Source: Isohypsibius dastychi
Lineage: Eukaryota; Tardigrada; Eutardigrada; Parachela; Isohypsibiidae
Reading direction: 5' to 3'
DNA: 28,535 bases
Assembly (NCBI GenBank): GCA_034696485.1
Contig: JAQIWT010000209.1
Span: 1 to 28,535 of the forward strand
The first letter of the stretch is position 1. Every line of letters begins with the position of its first letter. The position numbers and the translations under genes are program-made. A model generated the notes under the pieces. The model was not told the DNA's origin and made no database searches. It worked only from the letters and a program-made list of their open reading frames with translations. Of this stretch, positions 20,006 through 28,535 are shown piece by piece.

Positions 20006-20135
20006 GAGTGACCTTTTACGCCTTGGTGTGAACCCGCATACGGAGTGGTCGTTATTGTTGTGGTTTCCGAATTTAACGAACTGCCGCGTTTATATTAGCA
20101 TGTCCTTTACCCGCCCTGGACTGGATATTATGCTT
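20006..20135. repeat. Dispersed repeat, copy 2 (pair at 17328-17460)
   Basis: Shares GTGACCTTTTACGCCTT, GTGAACCCGCATA and TAGCATGTCCT with the first copy in order and spacing. The pair brackets decayed copy B of the PA/RING gene, which suggests that this stretch arose by segmental duplication. Confidence 0.6.
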
Positions 20136-20289
20136 GCAACTGTTCAAACACACTGTGCTGAGGAACTGGCTCCAAATGTTCTGATATAAAACTCACACTG
20201 TACATTGCGAGGGTTCAGTTGTGTAATCATACACTCAGGAACTAGAATTGGTTTTTTGATTGAAATGAAAAGCCAAGTTGGCAGGTTGT

Positions 20290-20565
20290 TTTCAGCAGTC
20301 CCCCCTCGACTTCACATCAGCTCGAAGTAACCAAAGACCATGTCTCCATTTATTAACACAAATCCCGAGAAATTGGAGCGAAAAGATGGATGCAGATAGA
20401 CTTGACCAAAAACAACAGATAACTGTAAACCACGAGGTATCCTGTAACCGACAAAGAGACAACTGCATCACGTGGTCTCCCAAAGAATTGTGTTCGACCT
20501 CCATTGAGACATCCTTTTGGAGTATGCCTAGAAATCCATGGGTTCACGCATCGACTGTGAAATTT
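20290..20565 (-). pseudogene. Last-exon fragment of the PA/RING gene (copy C)
   Basis: Reading on the minus strand, FHSRCVNPWIS and HTPKGC match the second half of the RING finger, but the last cysteine pair is broken (GCLNGGR in place of GCPYCR). The upstream splice acceptor is mutated (TCTCAA for TTTCAG). The 3' flank, including TTTATTAACACAAA, also matches the gene at 1174. No exon 9 counterpart was found upstream, so only the gene's 3' end was duplicated or retained. Confidence 0.75.
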
Positions 20566-21016
20566 TGAGAGAATTTGTTTTCATGTCGTCAATTAACCTC
20601 ATTCGTTTTCTTTTTTTGCTGTCAGCATATTTTGGTTGTCCGTGTCGCAGTTCAGTCTACTAGATGATTGTCATGGGGAAAAGATGTCTGAATGTTTTGT
20701 GTCAGTGAGCTTGCTCATAGCTGTGTAGGTTAGGTTACCTATCTGACGTATTGTCTGGTCATTTCATCTTTGAGAAGTCATTTTCTTTGAGAAGTTGGGG
20801 CCTGAACATCTGTGTCCCCCACCTTCTATGCAATTATTCAATGGGTAAAACTAAATGAATGAGTGAGTGGGCGAGTGGGGGGTGAGTGGTGAGAGCTATG
20901 GACAAAGCGAAATAAAATTTATTCAAAGTTTATCAGGCTTTATCAGAACAGTTTTGTTTAGGATGAACGACAAAGACTGCAGAGTGATTGACATTGAAAT
21001 GCGATCAGTGAGATAT
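20566..21016. other. Spacer; 3' flank of the LRR gene
   Basis: It includes a GAGTGAGTGGG-type low-complexity patch near 20858-20895. No gene is supported. The minus-strand poly(A) signal of the LRR gene lies at 20918-20923. Confidence 0.4.
20918..20923 (-). terminator. Poly(A) signal AATAAA for the LRR gene
   Basis: TTTATT on the plus strand, 94 bases beyond the stop codon at 21017-21019 on the minus strand. Position is normal for a 3' UTR signal. Confidence 0.5.
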
Positions 21017-22262
21017 TTAATTCTCTGGATTAAGGGAAAACTCTATTTGGTCATCAGGACCTTTCAGATCGTCTTGTTGACAGTCAACAGCACCGTAAAT
21101 ATCTCGCATATACCAACGTTGGTTCATTGCTACATCCGATACTGAATATACTTCTCCTGTCTGTCTTGGCTGAATGAGGTGGGGATTCCTGGTCAGATAA
21201 GTGCGGAACCACGAGTATTCACGGCTGCAATGCAGTTTCCATATGTGCGACCGTTCTTCATCATCAGCAGGCCAATAGATACCATAATCAAGGACCAGGG
21301 TTTTCAAATGAGGCAATCCTTCGAGAACTCCTGCCTCCAGGTGAAGTATTGTGGAACGAATGAATTCCAGCACACGGAGTTGAGAAAAGTTGTTCATGGT
21401 TCCTTTTCGGACAGTGACGTTTTTGCTCTGGTAAAACTTCAGATGCATCAGATTTGAAAAACACAGGGAAGACAATGCCATGGAGTCGAATCCTCACGTT
21501 TGAAAGATCTCGAAACAGATAACTCTGTCCGAGATTGGTTCAAATAGAGCTGGTTCCAATCTGAGTTTTCCATCGATACGAACTTGAATTGGGCTACTTT
21601 CTTGCAAGTACCGGCCCACTTTTTCGATATGCTTGCCAATACCAACGTTTAAAGCACGAGCCATGCATACTATCCAACTGCAGCCGTCCATAAAGCACCC
21701 TTCCGTTCCCCATGAATTGCATTCCTGAGCGGACCATAGAGTATTCCGTATGAAATCCTTCTTCCGCTTGCTGAAAAAAGTAAAGTAGCCACAAACAGTT
21801 CTCGAAGTTGGAAATGATACGAAAATCATACGGGAGTGTCGAGTTGACCAAGGTCGAGTTAGTTGTCCAAGGGAACGTATCGATTTCAAGCGAACGGTTC
21901 AGCGCTGGCCTGTTGGTGATCGGTGGAGGGAGGTCATATGCAGAGTCAGGGATACGTTCCGCACATATCCCTCCTGCAAAGAGGGTCCACTAGTTTAGGA
22001 GAACGACTGTGGCTATTACAACGGCAATACACTCGAGTGCAATGGTTACATTCGAGTACTGTATATTACATTCAAGTACACGTAAGGTAAGCGCACTATC
22101 TGTTTAGTTTACGTTGGTTAAAGTTCGTTTATACAATTCATGAAGTCTTGCAAACGTTTCAGGTCAGATGGATGTCAATCCGGAAAAGAAAAGATACTCA
22201 CCTGTTGCTCCATAGACTACAATTAGGAATAAAGCGACAGAAGCTTTATGATCAATCTTCAT
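21017..22262 (-). CDS. Secreted leucine-rich-repeat protein (one in-frame TGA)
   Basis: Three exons on the minus strand: 22262-22202, 21973-21832 and 21770-21017, all GT/AG and phase-compatible, 319 codons with the stop. Exon 1 is a signal peptide (KASVALFLIVVYGATG). Exon 2 starts ICAERIPDSAYDLPPP. Exon 3 has a cysteine cluster (QECNSWGTEGCFMDGC), then LRR units such as FSNLMHLKFYQSKNV, FSQLRVLEFIRSTIL and LPHLKTLVLDY, and a C-terminal region with EYSWFRTYLTRNPHLIQP. No C-terminal membrane helix is seen, so a secreted recognition protein is likely; the ligand is unknown. A TGA at 21496-21494 splits the frame just before FDSMALSS, while both sides remain LRR-like. This is a recent nonsense change, a sequence error, or, less likely, readthrough. 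The 61-base second intron is inferred from phase. Confidence 0.68.
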
Positions 22263-22824
22263 TCCGTAAGAAAATAACTGGGAGTAACTTCATGAAACGA
22301 ATTGATTTCCGCTTCTTCAAATGAGAAACAGGCGAGAGTTCTCGAAATCACGTTATCTCGATCGAAATTGGGAACAAAGGTTGATCAGCGCAACATTTCA
22401 TTTGCACAGCTTAGATACGTAAACCCGACCTTTTCACGTTCTTCCGTGTAAGTCCATACTCCATACTCCATACAGTCCATACTCCATATCGGATGAAGCC
22501 CGAATGGAAACATAGGTTATTTGTCTAGTATGTATGTCATTGAAAATGAATCAGTTTCTATGTGCGTAAATTTAGGCTCGATCAACGCCCAGCGCGAAGC
22601 AAGCGGTGTGCTTGTCTGATCTTTTCTCATCTTACCGTTAGCTTTGCAAAGACTGAGGTTATTAATCACAAAACCAACCAGCCACTTTGGGTATAGTGAA
22701 ACTAATCTATAAGGCCTTATATAAAGCGTGCATTGTAGTCTAGTTTCACTATGTGTTGGGCGCCATTGTATAAGTTCATGAAAAGCAACAAACACATATA
22801 ATCGCGAAAGGACCCGAAAGATTT
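22263..22824. other. Intergenic between LRR and SNTX-AIG1 genes
   Basis: Contains a CCATACT tandem patch (about 22452-22487) and a perfect 12-bp inverted repeat, ATAGTGAAACTA at 22693-22704 and its complement at 22741-22752. The interval between the arms includes a TATA-like TTATATAAAG. Both flanking genes are on the minus strand, so this should include the LRR promoter. Confidence 0.45.
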
Positions 22825-22830
22825 TTTATT
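22825..22830 (-). terminator. Poly(A) signal AATAAA for the SNTX-AIG1 gene
   Basis: TTTATT on the plus strand lies 65 bases past the TGA stop codon at 22895-22897, read on the minus strand. It supports the inferred last exon as the true 3' end. Confidence 0.55.
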
Positions 22831-22894
22831 GGAGGTTTAACAGATAGAATCCTTAACATGGCGCGACATACGTTAGTGGTGGCGGAAATCCTGT

Positions 22895-25800
22895 TCATTT
22901 CTTCTTCCTCGCCTTCTGGGCGTTGTGAGCTCTCTTTGCCATCTCTTCACTGCAATCGCTTAATACTAGAAACCTTTCTAGTATGTCACGTAGATCTATT
23001 TAGAATACCTTTTCTCAGCTTCGCTATCGGCGAATCCGATCCACTGCTTGCCTTGTCTGTAATATCGGGTGAAAATGTTCCCTGATCGTTGCAAAGGATA
23101 ATAGTTGTCGAAGCTCGTTGGAGTGGGCATATCAAAAAACGTATCTTCCGTGCGGAGTAATCCACTCAGGGATCCGTTCGCAATTCCATCCAGAAGTTTT
23201 GCGCGCTCTTTGAGCATTTCCAGCATTTGGATGCGTTCCATGAACCCGTCTTTATGTTCTCTTTTCTCGGTCTCAATGAGCAACTCCACATACTGCGGTG
23301 AGGTCATTGCACACGGTCGCAAGGCCAAATCGTTCAACCGCTTCAACGATAACTGTACCTCTCGGATCAAATTGCACACTGTGTCCGAAATAATCTTCAG
23401 AGAATGCTCCATGTTTTTAAGTAATTGTTCAAATTGTCCGAATTCATCAACTGCGATACCGTATTTTTCTTTCATTTCCTGGATGGTCTGTACTTTGGTG
23501 ATTACTATTGGGCGATAAATGAAGCCGTTGTTAACGTGCAATGTCCAATCGCATTTTTCTGCACACACTTGGCACTTTCCATTGTTCATTGCCGAACAAT
23601 CTTTTTTCTGGTCATCCCGTGCATACGCGCAATCATTATGACAAGTGAAGTGACAATGTAGGCAGTTTGTCACTGCTTTTCCTATAATTTCAGAAGATGT
23701 TATAATACTTGAAATTATTTCGAATTGACAACTCTTGAGCAGGCATGACACCTTGCGCACATTCAAGTTCACATATGCGTTAAAACGCGGGAAAAATGCT
23801 TCTTTCAACTGATATCACGTTATCCCATTGTCTGTGCATTGCAAAATGACCGGGAAGTAGAGACGAACAGATTTTTACGGAATTTGAGTTCAATTTTAGT
23901 GTGAATTATCACATAAGACAGGGATGTAATTGGGTGAGTCAGTTTGCCTCTCGAGAACTGCTCCGTTGAGTTCAGTAGCCCGAGAAAGTAACTTTCATTT
24001 TTTTAACGGCACTGCACACCTTCAGTTACCAGAATTGATATTGTTTCAACATACCTGGCTGTAATTTAACTTGTTCGCTCGATGAGACGTCAACGGTGAT
24101 CGTGAAATTCTTATTGCTGTTGATATCCAACCGTCTCTGAGCCAACACCGCCTTCGTTTGCCGAATCTCCGACATTTTCCTAACACCAGCCCAGATTTGA
24201 GGTTGCAGTCCGTTGATCAGCGTTTGGAGGTGGCTTCGTTCTTCCATAACGGCCTTACTTGATTCAGTACTTATCTTGGCCACCTCTTTAACTTTTTCGA
24301 AGAACTGACTCACGCTTTGTGTCCCCATTTTCCAATACAGATCGGTGAAGGCATTAAAGTCGATCTTTGCTTCGTACAGCGCGCAGTTGTTGAACATAAA
24401 ATGCTCCCGGAATGGAAGTTCTGCGGCTCTAGCAGCTTCCAGAACCACAGGCTTCTTGTTGTCGGCGAACGTGCACATCAAGAAAATGTTGTTCTCAACA
24501 TCCTTCGCGAACATTGAAGTAACGCAGTTGAAAATGTATTTCTGGGCCTCCGTGATTTTTGCTTGGCCACTCTGAACCACAATTCCAACAGCGTTGATAT
24601 GAGTAATCCACCTGCTGTCCGAGAAGAGCTCGTGAAGCTGCCTCTTGATGAATTCGTCCTTATCAAAACCAGAAGTGTCCATGAACCCTGGAGTGTCAAT
24701 CACGGTAACTATGTAGTCGATCGGCCCGTCTGGATTGTACATTGTGTGAAGATTGATCGAATCAGTGTCACTCAAACCTTGGCCTTTTGATGGTTCTCTG
24801 ATCAGCCTCACACGAAAGTCATCAGTCAGCTCGACTCCAAATATGAAATTGGAAATCGCATTGATGAGTGTGCTTTTGCCGCTTCCAGTCTGACCGAGAA
24901 TGAGAAAAATCTTCTCTTTGATTTGCACCGGTGGATCTGCACCGTATACAAAGCGGTTGATTCGAAACCTTTTGTTATCATGCTTAAGGTTTCCCTTAAG
25001 CAGGAAAACGTAAGGATTTTCATACGTCAGTTGTTCTGCCTCCTTCAGTAGTGATTCCAAGATTGGTCTGGTTCTTAGGGGTTTGCTCTGCACATTCTCT
25101 TGGTCATCCAATTCATCGTTCAAACGATTCGTTCGACTTTCCTGCTCATCCGCGTCCCCGATTTCTGAAATTGAATGGTGTTATCCAGACACTTGGTAGG
25201 AGCCAGATTTTTCGGAATGGGACATTTCGGCGAACCAAATTATCGGAGGAAGACACTTCATTTTGAAGAATTTCGGGAGAGACCCACTGGAGTCTCGACT
25301 TTTTGGAGGGAGAATTACGAAACCTTCATCTTCGGCTCAAAATAATGGTGAACTTCGAAAAGTTCTCGCGCCGAAAAGTCTGACTCCGATAAACCGCCGA
25401 TGCGAAAAATTGTTACTCCGAAAATACATGGTTTACAAAATTCTGACAGCGAAATGTCTCTTCCAACATATCCGCATTCCGAAAAAGACCGTGACTATAC
25501 GTGCGGACGCAATCTTCATGCATACGGTAGTAATATGGTAGGTATTCTTTTTACCTGATTTCCCACCATTCTTAGTTTGAACATAACTGCCGTTTTTTTG
25601 ACCGGAAATCGCTGTCGAAACCAAACTGGATTCATCATTCTGCAGACAGTTCTGGCCCGTTGTCACTACTCGACACCAAATGTTATCAGATCAATATATA
25701 TGAATAGAACTAAACGAAAATCATAACTTACTGGACATCTGTTGGTTTGCCAAACGTTCTGCATCAGTCTTAGGCAATGGCATGTCACCAGTATCCTCGA

Positions 25801-27633
25801 AGTTTTGATTCACCACTACTGGCAATTCACCGGGAGTCGAAAGCGTTTGCACACGGCCAGTAAGTGATGTGAAACCAGAGTTTCCAAAATGACAATTTGA
25901 AGCGACTTTGAACTCGTGGCAAGCTGGAGCTGGAGCCAGATGAGAAAACTCGAACTCTGTCTCAGTATTTGGTACTCGGAGTTCTCTCCAATCGGTGTCT
26001 CCTTCCACTTTATGAGCGACCGCATAGCCTTCGGCTCCGGGTGCTTTCTCCCAGGCAATCTTCACCGAAGTTGCTGTGATACTCACAAGTACCACCTTCT
26101 TCACCATTTCTGGGGGTATGAATTCAACAAGCTCATCATTCTCGTTCAAGACGGTACTTCGCAGTGGAGATGAATCACTCGCCTTTTCGTTGTTCAAGAT
26201 ACAGAAAAAATTCTTGGAGTTCCCATTGTTTGCGCTGAGAAAATGGACAAATCTTCCACTGAATTTCAACGCATCCCGAATATTTAGGTTCCGTTCAATC
26301 AGTCCGGACAAAATTGCTGTTGGATTGAACTGCAGACAGAAAATTGTTGTACCTGCCTTCGCAACAGCCATTTTTTGTAACGCGGCGATTGATGAGAACT
26401 GTTTAATCCCTTGGACTTTCTCTGCAAACCGGTCAAGCATTTCCAGGTCCTCTTGGATGGCATTCCACGCATCTATTGGAATGATCCACGAATCTTGGCG
26501 TCCGCGAAGAAGATCATTAGCTTCGGTATTGCTGAGAACGCCACTGTGAAACTTCTGCACGATTCCTTTAACGTCATTCTTGAATTCCTCTTTGTAAGAA
26601 ATCAGCGGTTCCAGAAGCTTGTCTCGAATTCCGTTTTGTAACCAGATAAACTGAGAGCAAGCAGCCGAAGCAAACATTTTGTTCAACTTGGTTTCCAACT
26701 TCTGAAATGTTTCAAAACAATTCAGGACCTCTGCTACCCGTTCTTCTGCGATTCCAACTGATTCATCAAGGTCGATCAGAGTTCTCCGATAAGCGTAAGC
26801 ACGTTTGGCATTGACGTTCTGGTGATGGCTCTGGAAGAACTGACCCAGATTTGCCAGAAGTCCTGGTAGCTGTTTTTCTGTCACGGCTGGTGGCAAACTA
26901 CTCAAGTCCCCCTTGATCGTTATCTGGACATTCTCCATCACAGTGGGGTTTTTCTTGCCACTTACTAGATTCTGGAAAGAATTTAAGAGCTGGCGGTAGG
27001 CTTCGTCCGCTTCTTCACTGGTGTCTCTATGAAGTTCAGCACAAATAGCTATCTCGAGGCCGTTCTCCACACGTTGAATCTGATAGACCGAATGCTTAAC
27101 CTGCGCATTCCCAACAGTCTTCATTTCATCCGGATTTCCTCTTGATAGTGAATCGCAGTCATTGATCTTCAAACCGTATATGGTAGCTCGTCTGGTGGTG
27201 GCGTCCACTTCCCCCACTGGTCCAAACAACCCCCAATCTTGGCTCGAATAGGACGCCACAAAAAGTATCTTTTCGTCACCCTTCAGTCCTAAAGCCGACG
27301 TGGCCGATTCAAGCGAGCTGTTATCTACCACTGTGAGCTGGTGACCGGTATTATATTCCTCGTTTTCGATTGTGATGACATCGAGTTGCTGGTTTGGATC
27401 TGGCGATGCAGTCCACGTCAAGATATCAAACAGGGAGCCCAGCTCGACGTGGTGACCTAGACGAATAAACTCTCATGAAACCAAAACACGAATTAAGATT
27501 TTAAAATGACACTGTATCATGCGCCTAGGTCTGAGCACGTACAACATCGTTTTTCCTAAAGGTCACTTAGGACAGGCATTCGAATTCCGCTCTCACCCAG
27601 AACAGGCACTCTGATTTCGTCGTCCTTTTCCAT
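22895..27633 (-). CDS. SNTX-type N-terminal module / FN3 / AIG1-type GTPase protein with Cys-His-rich tail
   Basis: Six exons on the minus strand: 27633-27597, 27456-25732, 25668-25555, 25164-24055, 23681-23009 and 22949-22895; 1237 residues; all junctions GT/AG and in phase. The N-terminus (VPVLG then HHVELGSLFD) matches the start of stonustoxin/neoverrucotoxin-family proteins, whose N-terminal part is a MACPF/CDC-like fold followed by a helical FAT-like domain and a thioredoxin-like domain. Those occupy roughly residues 1-460. An FN3 domain follows at about 462-548 (VVLVSITATSVKIAW). An AIG1/GIMAP-like G domain has its P-loop GQTGSGKST at 716-724 and DTPGFMD at 782-788. After helical sequence comes a Cys/His-rich region from about 1002 (NCLHCHFTCHNDC, CQVCAEKC) and a basic end (QKARKKK). 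There is no signal peptide, so it is probably intracellular. Many non-venomous animals have SNTX-module proteins; nothing here shows a secreted toxin. The third exon's acceptor (GTCGAG) is the weakest junction. Confidence 0.85.
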
Positions 27634-27830
27634 CGAACTACTGTAGGTACTCCGGATTACGAGAAAGTTGTGTGGGTTGATTCAATGAAGGAGAGAAATG
27701 GCGTTCAACGTCATTGGCGTGCCGAATTCCCGATGAACGTTCTCAGATGCAACAAGACTAGCAAACGGTTGAATTCGGTTCTTGAGCTATTTATATTTAC
27801 ACCTGTTTATCCACAGATAATGATTCAGAA
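27634..27830 (-). promoter_or_regulatory. Presumed promoter/5' flank of the SNTX-AIG1 gene
   Basis: This is the sequence immediately upstream of the ATG at 27633-27631. No convincing TATA box was identified. The call rests on position alone. Confidence 0.25.
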
Positions 27831-27895
27831 TGGATCCAACACGCTGTTATCAACCAAGCAAATACCCAGCCTTGTTTAAATAAGTACAAAATATG
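27831..27895. repeat. Direct repeat, copy 1 (pair at 28193-28260)
   Basis: ATGGATCCAACACGC, GTTATCAACC and CAAATACCCAGCCTTGTT recur in the same order about 361 bases downstream with roughly 80-85% identity by eye. This implies a tandem duplication or a satellite monomer of about 360 bases. Confidence 0.7.
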
Positions 27896-28192
27896 AGACA
27901 TATAGACAAGAGTGCATCGACCACTGATTATTACTATATACAGTATGTTGACATAATGACCAACGAAAAAGCCAAATATCGTGCCATGCAGCTTGGTAAA
28001 TCTGACCAAATAATTGATTTTCGGTATCACATTTTAATGTACCCAGCACTCTGCGTTTACGCCTTTATTAATTCGTTCCAAAATTATAAGAGAGCAAAAA
28101 CAAAGCTCATAGTCAGTTCACATTATCAGAACGAACTGGGTTGGTCACGATTAGTAGTTTATACCAAGTTATCAACACACGATGACGATTGT
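27896..28192. other. Spacer within the 361-base tandem duplication
   Basis: AT-rich sequence between the two recognisable repeat blocks. A plus-strand open frame (27893-28261) crosses it and the second repeat block, without recognisable domains. Confidence 0.35.
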
Positions 28193-28260
28193 CAATGGAT
28201 CCAACACGCCGTTATCAACCGACCAAATACCCAGCCTTGTTCAAATGAGTTCAAAAAATA
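28193..28260. repeat. Direct repeat, copy 2 (pair at 27831-27895)
   Basis: Second copy of the block that starts ATGGATCCAACACGC. See the first copy for the shared words. Only two units are present before the window ends, so a longer array cannot be judged. Confidence 0.7.
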
Positions 28261-28489
28261 AGATATTGATTACAGTGCATTTATTTAACAGCATTGTGTT
28301 AGCTGCAAAAAGGTCTCATTTTTCTTCTTGACGGAAACGAGAAACTAGCCAGATCGTCATGTTCCTTACTTTCTAAGCATAGTGGACACTCGTTTGTGGA
28401 GGACGAGACACCAGTTGGGACGGTAGCAGACATCTTTGGAGGTCCGTGAAATAGCGCTATCTAAGATATTGTACGTGAAAAGCTTTACT
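28261..28489. other. Unassigned sequence before the terminal homopolymer
   Basis: No gene, RNA or repeat could be supported. Confidence 0.35.
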
Positions 28490-28535
28490 GGGGGGGGGGG
28501 GGGGGGGGGAAAAAAAAAAAAAAAAAAAAAAAACA
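28490..28535. repeat. Poly-G followed by poly-A at the window end
   Basis: Twenty G are followed directly by more than twenty A and then CA. Other G or C runs of 13-23 bases occur through the window, three of them inside foldback elements, so this may be the interior of another element. Its place at the very end also suits a contig broken at a homopolymer. Confidence 0.7.

Noticed and set aside
22895-27633. Venom toxin interpretation of the SNTX-like gene
   Set aside because: There is no signal peptide, the C-terminal PRY-SPRY of stonefish toxins is missing, and a GTPase is fused instead; an intracellular protein is more likely.
28490-28535. Poly-A run as a retrocopy or transcript tail
   Set aside because: It follows a 20-base G run with no gene upstream on that strand, so a homopolymer repeat or assembly end is simpler.
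1-28535. tRNA, rRNA or other standard RNA genes
   Set aside because: No cloverleaf with A and B boxes or conserved rRNA segment was noticed by eye; a covariance-model scan would settle this.

Overview
The window is nuclear DNA from a small-gened animal. Its genes are split by spliceosomal GT/AG introns (about 50 to 900 bp) and encode metazoan protein families. Foldback transposons, satellites and long G or C homopolymers fill the spaces between them. A compact protostome such as a tardigrade would fit, but nothing here fixes the phylum.

Layout. Bases 1-1173: unassigned sequence with a GGTCCAC-motif repeat and the 3' flank of the first gene. 1174-3161 (-): a ten-exon gene predicted to encode a signal peptide, a protease-associated (PA) domain, a Bax-inhibitor-1 (TMBIM6)-like multi-pass membrane domain and a C-terminal RING-H2 finger. 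All exon phases agree, but exon 2 carries one in-frame TAG. 3692-3893: a hAT-type foldback element with an 8-bp target duplication. 5517-6385: an AT-rich microsatellite followed by a TTCCGGT-type minisatellite. 6698-7563 (-): a decayed 5' piece of a GRK2/3 receptor-kinase gene. 9489-10257: a GC-rich stretch built almost entirely of short perfect hairpins. 11737-15187 (+): W-rich exons followed by a complete six-exon NAD-dependent glycerol-3-phosphate dehydrogenase gene with two foldback elements in its introns. 15722-16514: a 793-bp hAT-like element with an 8-bp target duplication. 17300-20600: duplicated, decayed pieces of the PA/RING gene and another repeat pair. 21017-22262 (-): a secreted leucine-rich-repeat gene with one in-frame TGA. 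22895-27633 (-): a six-exon gene for a 1237-residue protein joining a stonustoxin-type (SNTX) N-terminal module, an FN3 domain, an AIG1-type GTPase and a Cys/His-rich tail. The window ends in a poly-G/poly-A run.

Function. GPDH is housekeeping metabolism. The SNTX-AIG1 protein, the LRR protein and the PA/BI-1/RING ligase belong to kinds of family often linked to immunity, membranes and cell-death control, but no operon-like link is shown; animal genes that sit together need not work together. The most novel candidates are the PA-BI-1-RING architecture, the hairpin array and the SNTX-FN3-AIG1 fusion. Gene models were built by hand from splice signals and reading phase. Family names rest on remembered motifs, not on a database search.
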